DNA of 64,000 bases from CAMDPA01 sp963825625 (lineage in GTDB: Bacteria; Pseudomonadota; Alphaproteobacteria; Rhizobiales; Hyphomicrobiaceae). This document shows positions 55,025 through 63,767 of the stretch, piece after piece. Position numbers and translations under genes: made by a program. The stretch lies in contig CAWGUF010000026.1 of the NCBI GenBank assembly GCA_963825625.1, forward strand, positions 159,091 through 223,090, in the 5' to 3' direction. Each line of letters opens with the position of its first letter. The first letter of the stretch is position 1. Under the pieces are notes generated by a model, which ran no database searches, was not told the origin of the DNA, and saw only the letters and a list, made by a program, of their open reading frames with translations.

Positions 55025-55908
55025 CCTCGAACCTTGCTTATGTCCTCGTCACGGCCGCCAGGAACGAGGAGGCACTGATCGGTAGTACGATCGAGGCGGT
55101 CGTCGCGCAGACCATGCGTCCAATCCGTTGGATCATCGTCAGCGATGGCTCGACCGATCTTACAGACGAGATCGTTACCGCTGCGGCTACGCGTTACCAG
55201 TGGATAGAGCTGGTACGTCTGCCGGAGCGACGCGAGCGGGATTTCGCGGGCAAAGCGCATGCTGTCGGCGCAGGATTCCAGCGGCTGGCCGGCCTGGACT
55301 ATGATATCATTGGAATTCTCGATGCTGACATCACGTTCGACCCGGATTACTTCGCGTTTCTGCTGGATCAGTTCACTGCCGATCCTGATCTCGGCGTTGC
55401 TGGCACACCGTACTTCGAGGATGCAACACGTCCGGATCGCCACGCCTACTCCCACGAAGGCGCAAATCTCGAGCACGTCTCCGGCGGCTGCCAGCTTTTC
55501 CGCCGCTGTTGCTTCGAGGAGGTGGGCGGCTACAAGCCCATCAAGGGTGGAGCTATTGACTGGATTGCTGTGACTACAGCCAGAATGAAGGGTTGGAAGA
55601 CGAGGACGTTCACGCAGAAGTCCTTTCTCCACCACCGACAGATCGGCACCGCGGACAGTGGTGTCCTCAAGGCGCGGTTTCATTACGGCCGCAAGGCGTA
55701 TTACGTCGGCGGCCACCCGGCATGGGAGTTGCTGCGCGGGATCAATCACATGCGATCGAGACCCTACGTGGCCGCCGGCACGTGCTTCATCGCAGGCTAT
55801 CTCTGGGCCGCCATGGTGCGTACGCCTCGGCCGGTTCCCGCGGAGCTGATCGCGTTCCATCGCAGGGAGCAGCTGGGTCGCTTGCGACGGCTTCTGGGGC
55901 TGGCCTGA
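55021..55908 (+). CDS. GT2-family glycosyltransferase
   Basis: This 295-residue GT-A transferase starts at ATG 55021 in a four-base overlap. Motifs are YVLVTAARNEEALIGSTIEA, IVSDGSTDLTDE, GILDADITFDPDYF (D-x-D) and SGGCQLFRRCCFEEVGG. The end of the protein is a short hydrophobic stretch (YVAAGTCFIAGYLWAAM). Its coupling with the (alpha/alpha)6 gene and the GT4 suggests all three handle the same glycan. Confidence 0.88.
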   Translation: MTSNLAYVLVTAARNEEALIGSTIEAVVAQTMRPIRWIIVSDGSTDLTDEIVTAAATRYQWIELVRLPERRERDFAGKAHAVGAGFQRLAGLDYDIIGILDADITFDPDYFAFLLDQFTADPDLGVAGTPYFEDATRPDRHAYSHEGANLEHVSGGCQLFRRCCFEEVGGYKPIKGGAIDWIAVTTARMKGWKTRTFTQKSFLHHRQIGTADSGVLKARFHYGRKAYYVGGHPAWELLRGINHMRSRPYVAAGTCFIAGYLWAAMVRTPRPVPAELIAFHRREQLGRLRRLLGLA

Positions 55909-55967
55909 CGAGAGCGTCGGTTGGACAACAGACAAAGACTATCGAGGCAGATGAGAGGGTGAACGGG

Positions 55968-56927
55968 ATGGTCAGCAGCGGCTCTGGCATGCAAACTCGG
56001 ACGACCGAGTACAGAATTCGCGGTCGTTCCTACACCGTACCTTCCCAAATCGTCCGAGGTCGCGAGCTCATCAGCGTCGGGCGCTGGCCGCGCATGGCGA
56101 TGTTCCGCGACGAGGATTGGCTCGAGGGTGAGCTTGTCCCGGATCCGGCCGCATTTGTGGCGGAGCTTAGGGCGAGCGGTCTCGCCGCCGACATTTTTGC
56201 ATTCTCCGGACCGCTCGAGGGCGGCCCGCCGCACGCCGGCCTCCATTACGAGCTCGACAACGCCGCCGTAATCCACACCAGCTATTACAAGGCCTGGTGG
56301 GAGGGTCTGCCTCAGGAGGCGAGGAAAAACACCCGACGTGCCGCAAAGAAGGGCATCAGTGTCCGCATCGTTCCCTTCGATGACGAGCTAGTCGCAGGCA
56401 TAAAATCAATCTACGACGAAGCCCCCGTGCGCCAAGGCCGCCCTTTCTGGCATTATGGCAAGGATATTGCGCGGGTGCGATTGGAAAATAGCAGCTATCT
56501 CGACCGCTGCGATTTCATTGGCGCCTATTTCGGCGATCAGCTGGTCGGATTCGTCAAGCTCGTTTATGTCGATAATGCCGCGCGGATGATGCAGATCCTG
56601 TGCTTGTCTGCCCACCAGGACAAGCGTCCGATAATCGCGCTCATCGCACACGCGGCCCAGCATTGTCACCGTAAAGGCATCAGGTACCTGCACTACGGCA
56701 AGTTCAGCTACTATGGCAAGATCGACAGCAGCATGGCTGAGTTCAAGCGTCGGCTGGGCTTCGAGCGGATCGAGTATCCGCGCTATTTTATCCCGCTCAC
56801 GATAGGTGGTCGAATTGCGCTCAAGGCCGGCGTACACAAAGGCTGGCGCACCCTGTTGCCGCAGAATGCAGTCGAGCAGGCCCAGCGGATCCGGACGGTG
56901 TGGCTAGCCCGGAGGATCGACGGATGA
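55968..56927 (+). CDS. FemAB/GNAT-like acyltransferase
   Basis: This 319-residue protein has a GNAT/FemAB fold: AYFGDQLVGFVKLVYVDNAARM is the central beta-sheet, HCHRKGIRYLHYGKFSYYG the C-terminal half, and FKRRLGFERIEYPRYFIPL the closing strand. FemAB-type enzymes transfer amino-acyl groups. Together with the two ATP-grasp proteins, this hints at amino-acid decoration of the polysaccharide. The ATG at 55968 after GAGGG is the best start; ATG 55989 is an alternative. It is the last gene that fits the polysaccharide locus. Confidence 0.65.
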   Translation: MVSSGSGMQTRTTEYRIRGRSYTVPSQIVRGRELISVGRWPRMAMFRDEDWLEGELVPDPAAFVAELRASGLAADIFAFSGPLEGGPPHAGLHYELDNAAVIHTSYYKAWWEGLPQEARKNTRRAAKKGISVRIVPFDDELVAGIKSIYDEAPVRQGRPFWHYGKDIARVRLENSSYLDRCDFIGAYFGDQLVGFVKLVYVDNAARMMQILCLSAHQDKRPIIALIAHAAQHCHRKGIRYLHYGKFSYYGKIDSSMAEFKRRLGFERIEYPRYFIPLTIGGRIALKAGVHKGWRTLLPQNAVEQAQRIRTVWLARRIDG

Positions 56928-57011
56928 CTGATAAGCGCCCGATGTTTACTGAATGTTGAAATCGTCATAGCAATATATTGAGAATGAGACATAATTAACT
57001 GATTGAATCAG

Positions 57012-57490
57012 GGGCAGCAGGCGATCCAGTTCCCGTCGCAGGCACCAGTCCAGGTCTCCCGAGAGAATCTCGGCCAGGTCGAGCCGCTGCAGATCCTGAA
57101 GACTGCGCAGGCCGGCCAGGTGGGGACCCAGCCACTGCTCAAGATCCTGCCGCAGCCGTTGCGGCGAGCGGTCGGGCCAGGGACCCCCCAGATGCCGGTG
57201 GGCCAGGGTCAGGCGCTGCTGAAGCTGGAGGCTGGGACGGCTCCAGGGGCAGCACGTCCAGCCCCAGCCGCTCCAGCCCTTCCAGCAGGGCCCGCTGCAC
57301 CGGCTCCCCTGTGGCCTGGGGCCAGGGCCGGCGCTCCAGCACCAGGGCGCCGGCGTGTCACCCGTTCGCAGCGCACCCGCTGGTCGGTGCCATCCCAGCG
57401 GGCTTCGGTGCACTCCTCCATCCCATCGGCCACCAGCTCCTCCAGCCCCCGACGGGACACAGCCACCGCCAGCCGCACCGCGTCGTCCAC
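57012..57490 (-). pseudogene. HrpB-like ATP-dependent helicase, C-terminal fragment, frameshifted
   Basis: The minus strand encodes pieces of the C-terminal region of a DEAH-box HrpB-type helicase in three frames: RLAVAVSRRGLEELVADG, then LVLERRPWPQATGEPVQ, then LQLQQRLTLAHRHLGGPW, LEQWLGPHLAGLRSLQDL and LDLAEILSGD. Neither the helicase core nor the C-terminal end is present. The wording of these motifs is closest to what I know from cyanobacterial HrpB proteins, but I cannot verify that here. The fragment ends abruptly on both sides, exactly where the gene content of the window changes. Confidence 0.65.
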
Positions 57491-57772
57491 TCGTATCCGC
57501 CGATGGAGTGCGATCCGGACCTTCCGGCGACGAAGAAGGCGATGAAGGCGAAGAGAGCGGTCAAGGGTTACGGGGACTTCCTCTTCGGGGGCATCAGCGG
57601 ATCGACCGATCTCGGCTTCGTCATCGGCGCGCTCCAGCCGGAGAAGGTCGAGGTGGCAGGCTTCGGACCGATCCGGGCGACCGATCTCCGCGCTCACGCC
57701 GCCGACGAGTTCGTCTACGTCGAGGATCTGGTGGACATGACCAAGGAGCTGGTGCACTACATGGGGTTCTGA
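57491..57772 (+). CDS. C-terminal part of an M20-family peptidase/amidohydrolase-like protein
   Basis: The readable 93 residues have the look of an M20 C-terminal end: DPDLPATKKAMKAKRAVKG, a GISGSTDLGFVIGAL segment (family: g-G-S-D-a-G-f), VEVAGFGPI, and HAADEFVYVEDLVDMTK (family: H-x-x-D-E-x-v-x-v-x-d-l). The N-terminal three quarters are missing: the reading frame upstream runs into the reverse-strand HrpB fragment, and homology starts at about 57491. A strong AGGAGGAAGG ribosome site for the next gene follows 60 bp later. Confidence 0.5.
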   Translation, partial: SYPPMECDPDLPATKKAMKAKRAVKGYGDFLFGGISGSTDLGFVIGALQPEKVEVAGFGPIRATDLRAHAADEFVYVEDLVDMTKELVHYMGF

Positions 57773-57846
57773 GGTTCGGCTTTCCCGACTGAGTCACGGA
57801 AACAACCCGCAATCCACGCCGTAGCCGCATCGCAGGAGGAAGGTGA

Positions 57847-58695
57847 ATGAAGCTCGGCCTCTACGGAATCAACCTGGGTCCTTGTGCGGATCCGGAGACG
57901 GCCGCTTCGGTGGCTAAGGCGGCCGAGGAAGCGGGCTTCGAATCGGTGTGGACCGCAGAGCACGTGGTGTTGCCCGATCCGCAGGTGCCGCCCTCCCCCC
58001 TACCCGCGCAGACCCGGCTACTCGACCCGGCGGTCTCTCTCGCCCACCTGGCGGCACACACCCGAACGCTCCTGCTGGCCACCGGGATCATCATCCTCCC
58101 ACAGCGCAACCCGCTCGTGCTCGCCAAGGAGCTGGCGAGCGTCGACGTCCTCTCCGGCGGGCGGCTGGTCTTCGGCATCGGCGCCGGCTATCTCCAACCC
58201 GAATTCGAGGCGCTCGGGGCGCCCTTCGAAGACCGGGGCGAGCGCACCGACGAGTACATCGAGGTGATCCGAGCGCTCTGGACCCAGGAAGCGCCACGCT
58301 TCGAGGGCCGTTTCTTCTCGTTCGGTGGTATCGACGCGCAGCCGCGGCCGGTTCAAGAGCCGCATCCGCCGATCGTCGTCGGCGGGATGAGCCCTCCTGC
58401 GCTGCGCCGAGCCGTGCGCCAAGGCAACGGCTGGTATGGATTCGCACTCGACGTCGACGCGACGGCGACTTGCGTCGCGGGACTGCGGGCGGCGCAGCAG
58501 CAGGTCGAGCGCCCCCCGGAGCTGGGGCCGCTCGAGATCAGCGTCACACCGTCGGTGCCCCTCGACACCGACACCGTGCGCCGCTTCGAGGACGTGGGCG
58601 TCGAGCGCCTGGTGCCGCTCGCGCTCGCGGGCAACGCGGAGGGCCTGATCGCCTCCATCGAGAAGACGGCAGGCGCGCTCCTCGGGACCCGCTGA
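57847..58695 (+). CDS. LLM-class F420-dependent oxidoreductase
   Basis: This luciferase-like TIM-barrel oxidoreductase has 282 residues. It starts MKLGLYGINLGP after a strong GGAGG site. Family motifs are AEEAGFESVWTAEHVVLP, TGIIILPQRNPLVLAKELAS, GGRLVFGIGAGYLQPEFEA and PPIVVGGMSPPALRRAV. Members use F420 (or FMN) and act in degradative or xenobiotic pathways; the substrate is unknown. The codon style and strong ribosome site differ from the block before 57 kb. The frame is intact and the gene is convergent with the AOR gene. Confidence 0.88.
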   Translation: MKLGLYGINLGPCADPETAASVAKAAEEAGFESVWTAEHVVLPDPQVPPSPLPAQTRLLDPAVSLAHLAAHTRTLLLATGIIILPQRNPLVLAKELASVDVLSGGRLVFGIGAGYLQPEFEALGAPFEDRGERTDEYIEVIRALWTQEAPRFEGRFFSFGGIDAQPRPVQEPHPPIVVGGMSPPALRRAVRQGNGWYGFALDVDATATCVAGLRAAQQQVERPPELGPLEISVTPSVPLDTDTVRRFEDVGVERLVPLALAGNAEGLIASIEKTAGALLGTR

Positions 58696-58725
58696 GCGTC
58701 GATCGCGCCGGTCTGTCCGCTCTGA

Positions 58726-60460
58726 TCAGCCCCCCGCCTTCACCTCCACGAAGAGCTCGTCGCGCACGGGGAAGCGAACCTTCGCCTGAGCGATGACGTC
58801 GGTGCTGACGTCGAACTTGAGCACGTGATCGGGGCCGACCCCCTCGTCGCGCAGGCACGCGGGAAGATCGTCGTCGGCGACGCCGAAGCCCGCGCGGCGG
58901 TTGAACTCCCACTCGTCCTGCAGACACTGCCAGCCCGAGATCCGCGATCTCCTGGCGGCTGATCTCCTCGCCCAGGAAGAGTCCCATCGCCTCGCGGATC
59001 GTGTCCATGGTGGGCTGCAGGAACTGGCAGAAGCCCGAGGAATCGCACACGGCATTCACCAGCTGCGACTCCTGAGAGGCCCGGGCGAAATCCTCCGGCT
59101 GGAGGCCCGGGTTGATGATCAACCCCGCGGTGTGGTCGGCGCCCATCGGGCTGGAGGCGTAGGTGACGCCGGTGGCCTTGAGCGGCCGCGGATCCCACGC
59201 CGGAAGCGCCTGGCCCTTGACCACGGGCACCCGATGGTGACCGCGCATCTTGCCGGTCGCGGCGGCGCCGTTGCCGAGCGCCCTGCCCAGCTCGGTGCCC
59301 TCGGCGATCTCCCGGACCACGCGCTTGACACCCTCTACGTCGCCCCACTCGAGGCCGCCCGAATCCATCAGGATACCGACGGCGGCACCGGTCTCGATGG
59401 TGTCGAGGCCGATGTCATCACAGAGCCGATCCATCTCCGCCACGTCCTCCCAGCTCTTGAGGGCGAGGTTCGATCCGAAGAGGGTCAGCGTCTCGAACTC
59501 GAGACCTGAAGTCTTGTAGTTGCCATCGGCGTCGTGGACGACGTTGCTGCACTTCACCACGCATCCGGTAAGGCAGTTGTGCATGCGGCCGCCGCGCTTC
59601 GCGAAGCTCTCGATGATGCGCTGGCCCTCCAGGCCGGCGACGTCGGGCGACTGACCCTCGGTGCGGTTCTTGTGCGGGAAGCAGTTGAGCGCATTCGCGA
59701 TGCCGACGAAGGAGCTGGTCCCTCCCTGGAACATCTTGGGGCCGTCGAGGTACTCCTTGGCGACCTTCTTGCTGTGGGCGGTGAAGCCGCGCGCGTCTGC
59801 GGCCTGGCGCATGCGGGTCTTGCCCGGATTGACGGCCACGTACTTGAGGCCTTTGCTCCCCATCACCGCGCCCATCCCGCCGCGGCCGGCGTGGCGGTTG
59901 GGATAGCGGTGGTCCTGGTCCGTGGTCGCGATCGAGGCTCCGGTGAGCTGAAGTTCGCCGGCCGGGCCGATCGAGATGAAGGAGGCCGTCTTGGCATACC
60001 GTTCGCACAGCTTCTCGCAGAGCGGGTAGTTCCAGAGGCCCTTGAGATCGTCGGCCTCGACGATCTCCGCGCCCTTCGCCGTGACCTCCAGGCCGTAGCG
60101 CTTCTCGGGATCCGCCGGCTTCCCGGTCACGATCACGGCGCGGTATCCGAGCTTCATCAGGTGCTGACCCGGGTTGCCGCCCGAGTTGGTCTCCTTGATG
60201 CCGCCTGTGAGCGGACTCTTGCCGCCGAAGGAGATACGGCCCGAGGTCGGGGCCGCCGTCCCGGCCAGCAGGCCGGGCGCCATCACCAGCACGTTGTCGG
60301 GCCCGAGAGGGTCACAGGCGGGATCGCACTCGCTGACCAGGATCTTGGCCGAGAGTGCCCGTCCGCCCAGGCGCTTCCACTCCTCGGGGAAGGGTTCGAT
60401 GGATACCGTCTGCTTCGACATGTCGACGCGGATGAGGCGGTCACCTTCCGCTCCAGCCAT
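58726..60460 (-). CDS. Aldehyde:ferredoxin oxidoreductase family protein, one frameshift
   Basis: This tungsto-pterin enzyme oxidises aldehydes (or relatives) with ferredoxin. The start at 60460 follows a textbook AAGGAGG site. N-terminal AOR domain motifs are RLGGRALSAKILVSE, MAPGLLAGTAAPTSGRISF and a GGNPGQHLMKLGYRA segment. The cluster cysteines lie in HNCLTGCVVKC and CDSSGFCQF. Near 58935 a one-base slip ends conservation in the main frame (which runs on to 58544). The true C-terminus continues in the neighbouring frame (WQCLQDEWEFNRRAGFG, VRFPVRDELFVEVK) to the stop at 58726, giving the usual length of about 578 residues. It is divergent from mttB. Confidence 0.85.
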
Positions 60461-60618
60461 GATGTACCTCCTTGAAGAACGAGTCGTCTGACTCTAACAA
60501 AGCCCGGTCCGGGCAGAAATCGGGCGTTCCGCCCACGGCTGGAAGAGAGCGGTCTCAAAGCCCCGAGCCAAGGGAAATCAGTGACTTACGAGCCTGCAGC
60601 GAAGCGAGTCAGAGTGGT

Positions 60619-60650
60619 CCCCGGTGCCGGCCTTCGCCGGCGGAGCGGGG
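60619..60650. repeat. GC-rich hairpin between AOR and mttB
   Basis: A GCCGGC-CTTC-GCCGGC stem-loop is extended by an outer CCCCG/CGGGG pairing. It sits in the 240-bp divergent region and has no T-run, so it may be a regulatory or dispersed palindromic element and not a terminator. Confidence 0.4.
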
Positions 60651-60700
60651 TATCGTCCACCGGACGCCTGCAGTGCGATGACGAGCAGTGAGGGAGCGAG

Positions 60701-62162
60701 ATGAGACCGGCACACTTCGAGGTACTGAGCGCGGCAGAGGTCGAGCAGATCCACGCCACCTCCATGAACATCCTGGGAAGCGTGGGGCTCCGGGTGGACC
60801 TCAAGAGGGCGAGGGACACCTTTGAGAGGCGGGAGCGCACGTCGATGAGGCGGCCCGCTCGGTGCGCATTCCCGAACAGGTCGTGCGCTCGGCCCTCGCG
60901 AATGCACCGAAGAGCTTCACCCTGTACGGCGCGGATCCGGAGTTCCAGATGGAGATCGGAACCGACCGGATCAACTTCGCCGGGCTGGGCACCCCGACGA
61001 AGATCGTGGACACGGAGACGGGAGAAGTCCGCCCCACCACGCTGGATGACGTCCGCAACCACCTGCGGCTGATCGATGCACTGGATCACATCGACAACAG
61101 CCAGATGGACCTCTGGCCCAACGACGTCCCGATGACCACCATCCACGCCGAGGCGATGGTGGCCTGGGCACAGAACTCCCACAAATCCTTCGGAATGGGA
61201 ACCTACGGCGTCATGCCCAGCGAGGACATGATGCGGATGGCTTCGATCGTGGTGGGCGGAAAGGAGGAGCTGAAGAAACGCCCGCGTATGTTCGGAATCT
61301 GCTCCGTGATGAATCCGCTCCAGATGATCAAGCTCCAGCTGGAGGGCATGTACGTCTGGGCCGAGTATCGCCAGCCCTTGGCGATGTCACCGGAAGCGAT
61401 GGCCGGCGCCACCGCCCCCGCGACGCTGGCCGGACTGCTGGCCCACAGAACGCCGAGATCCTCGCCCACCTCACCCTCGCTCAGCTGATCGCTCCGGGCA
61501 CGCCGGTGCTGTACGGGACCGTCTCCACCATCACCGACATGGTCACCGGAAACGTCGCTCTCGGATCGATCGAGACCAGCCTGATCACCGCCGCGGTGGC
61601 GCAGATTGCCCGCTACTACGGTGTCCCCTGCCGCAGCGTCGGCGGCGCCACGGCCTCCAATACTTTGGACGCCCAGTGCATGCTGGAACGGGCCGGCACC
61701 TTGCTTCCCGCCGTCCAGGCCGGTGTCCACTTCATCACCTGCGGAGGCACCATCGAGTCGAGCATGGCCGCGAGCCACCCGCTGCTGGTCCTGGACGACG
61801 CGCTCTGTGGGATGGCACTCCGGCTGGCACGCGGGATCGAGGTGAACGACGAGACCCTCGCCCTGGACCTGATCAAGGAGGTAGGCTGGCAGGGCCAGTA
61901 CCTGGACAAGATCCACACGGCCGAGCACTGCCGCCAGGAATACTTCTTCTCGAAGCTGCTGCGAAGGGATACCCGGGAGACCTGGGAGAAGAAGGGTTCG
62001 AAGACGGCCATGGACCTGGCGAGCGAGCGGGTTCGCGAGATCCTCGCGAAGCACGAACCGCGCCAGCTGGAGCCGGCAGTGGAGAAGGAGTTGCTCGACT
62101 ACCTGAACGCGGTCCGCCAGCGCAGCATGGCCGACTTCGAGGCCGTCGAGTGGGAAGACTAG
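60701..62162 (+). CDS. Trimethylamine methyltransferase family protein (MttB superfamily), two frameshifts
   Basis: This TIM-barrel methyltransferase transfers a methyl group from a methylamine or betaine to a corrinoid protein. It starts MRPAHFEVLSAAEVEQIHAT after GGGAG. The frame breaks near 60835, resumes as RIPEQVVRSALANAPKSFTL, and breaks again near 61444. The remainder (QNAEILAHLTLAQLIAPGTP, GGATASNTLDAQCMLERAG, YLDKIHTAEHCRQEYFF) reaches the stop at 62162. Total length of about 487 residues is typical. No in-frame UAG is seen in the conserved segments, so it belongs to the non-pyrrolysine group (MtgB-like), whose substrates are often betaines. The UroD-type gene nearby could be its corrinoid:acceptor methyltransferase. 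Confidence 0.83.
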
Positions 62163-62172
62163 CCCGGGCTCC

Positions 62173-62928
62173 TCAGCCGTCCGGCGCGAGCTTCGGGGCG
62201 CCGAGATCAGCCGAACCGCTCGAGGTCTCCGCGATGTAGTCGGAGAGCAGTTGCTCGGTGCCGTTGCCGAAATCGTTGAAGACGATCCCCACGCCACCCA
62301 CGCACCTCCAGGAAGGCTCCTGCACGCGGACCACCTGGGCCTTGACGCGACCCGTCGCGCTTCCCAGGGCGAGGGCGAGGTGAAGCTCCGTGCTGACCGG
62401 GAGAGGGGCTTTGGTTTCGAGGAACGCCCCACTGAGGCTCACGTTGCGGATGTCCCAAGCAAGATGGGAGACCCCGTTCCGGCCCGTTTCAGCATCGCTC
62501 GGATCGATCAGCAGCGCTCGCCCCAGCGATCGAACTCGGCGCGCGGCCTTCTGGGTCGTCTCCCCGGTCTCCTTCCACAGCCGATAGATCTCCTGCAGCG
62601 AGATGGGTTTCTCCAGGTATCCGATCGCACCCATGTTGACGGCGCGGCTGGCCTCCTCTGCCGAGGGCCGTGCCGCCAACAGAATCACAGCGGGCTTGGG
62701 GTCGCCGAGGGAGGCAATGTATTCCAGCAGCTGGAAGCCGTCGCCATCGGACATGACGGTCTCAGAAAGCACCAAGGAGATGTCGGCGTGTTCCGCGATC
62801 CTCTGGCGCCCCATCCGTGCACTGGCCGCAGTGAGAACCTGATCGGCGTGAGAACCCAGGATTCCGCCCAGCACCTCCCGAAACACCGGAGATTCGGCGA
62901 TCACGAGCAGCTTCGAGAATCGTGTCAC
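62173..62928 (-). CDS. Response-regulator-like receiver + PilZ protein with altered phosphoacceptor
   Basis: The 251-residue protein starts at GTG 62928, nine bases after GGGAGG; the frame opens further at 63003. The N-terminal receiver domain reads KLLVIAESPVFREVLGGIL, then LVLSETVMSDGDGFQLLEYI. The residue eight before the conserved Gly, where the phosphorylated Asp should be, is Glu. The switch Lys in GYLEKPISLQ is kept. The C-terminal half is PilZ-like (AWDIRNVSLSGAFLET, D/N-x-S-x-x-G motif), a cyclic-di-GMP or structural module. The Glu may mimic the active state. The gene is convergent with mttB (10 bp apart). Confidence 0.75.
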   Translation of the reverse strand: MTRFSKLLVIAESPVFREVLGGILGSHADQVLTAASARMGRQRIAEHADISLVLSETVMSDGDGFQLLEYIASLGDPKPAVILLAARPSAEEASRAVNMGAIGYLEKPISLQEIYRLWKETGETTQKAARRVRSLGRALLIDPSDAETGRNGVSHLAWDIRNVSLSGAFLETKAPLPVSTELHLALALGSATGRVKAQVVRVQEPSWRCVGGVGIVFNDFGNGTEQLLSDYIAETSSGSADLGAPKLAPDG

Positions 62929-63060
62929 AGCGAGAACCTCCCGAGGACCCACAGCTCTCGACTCGTCTCGCCCTGCAGATCCAGGCCGGAATACAACGGA
63001 CAATGTAACGACTCGAATCCAAGCCGGAAATCGCGATTCGGAGGAATCCGGACGGAAGGT

Positions 63061-63767
63061 CTATTCGCCATCGTGGAGGCCCTCCTGGATCTCGCGCACG
63101 GTGCGTAGGAGCGTCTCCAGATTCTCGGCGGGCATGGTGTACTGGAGCATGTGGGTGTAGCCGAGGATGTGCCGGCCGTTGCGGCCCCCGATGCGGTAGG
63201 CGCGGAGGATGTCCTCCCTGTTCTTCCGGCGCCATCATCTCGCCCCGCTGCACGTCGACGCCGGTGCAGAAGGTCAGTCGATCGCCGAACTCCTCGTGAG
63301 CCTGCCGAAAATCGTTTCCGGCCTTCGGCTGAAAGCTCTGCAGGATATCGTCGGCCTCGACGTAGTACTCGAAGTAAACGGCATCTGATACCCACACGAG
63401 TGGAGCATGGCCAGGGCTCCCGCGTCGTGGACCGCCTCGATGTGCTTCTTCAAATGGGGATAGGTGAACTCCTTCCACATCTCCACCGAGGTGAGCGGAG
63501 CACCCGTGGTTCCGTAGTCGTCGTAGATCACGATGGCTGCCTCCGGCACCCGCCTCCACCATCTTCCGCGACATCGCGATCATGCGCTCGCTGAAGCGAC
63601 CCTGGAACCGCTTCACCTCGTCGGGGAAATCATAGAGGGCCAGCATGAACTGGACATCTCCCAGATATTCGTCGAGGGGAGATCCGTGGGGCGCCGAAGC
63701 TCTCACCGTACAGGCACGCCTCGGGATGCTTGGTCGAGGAACTGCCGGATCGGCTCGGTAGGGCCTC
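63061..63767 (-). CDS. UroD-family methyltransferase (MtaA/MtbA-like), truncated and frameshifted
   Basis: Segments in three frames together give the C-terminal two thirds of a uroporphyrinogen-decarboxylase-family protein: FMLALYDFPDEVKRFQGRF, AIVIYDDYGTTGAPLTS, EMWKEFTYPHLKKHIEAVHD, LAMLHSCGY, ADDILQSFQPKAGNDF and TFCTGVDVQRGEMMAPEE, ending near the stop at 63061. In corrinoid systems this family moves methyl groups from the corrinoid protein to a thiol acceptor. The first 100 or more residues are missing: the upstream gene stops at 63768, only about 25 codons before homology begins. Frame changes lie near 63553, 63400 and 63230. Confidence 0.7.

Noticed and set aside
60701..62162. Pyrrolysine-containing MttB
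   Set aside because: No in-frame UAG is found in the conserved frames; the breaks are frame changes, and no pyl genes are visible.
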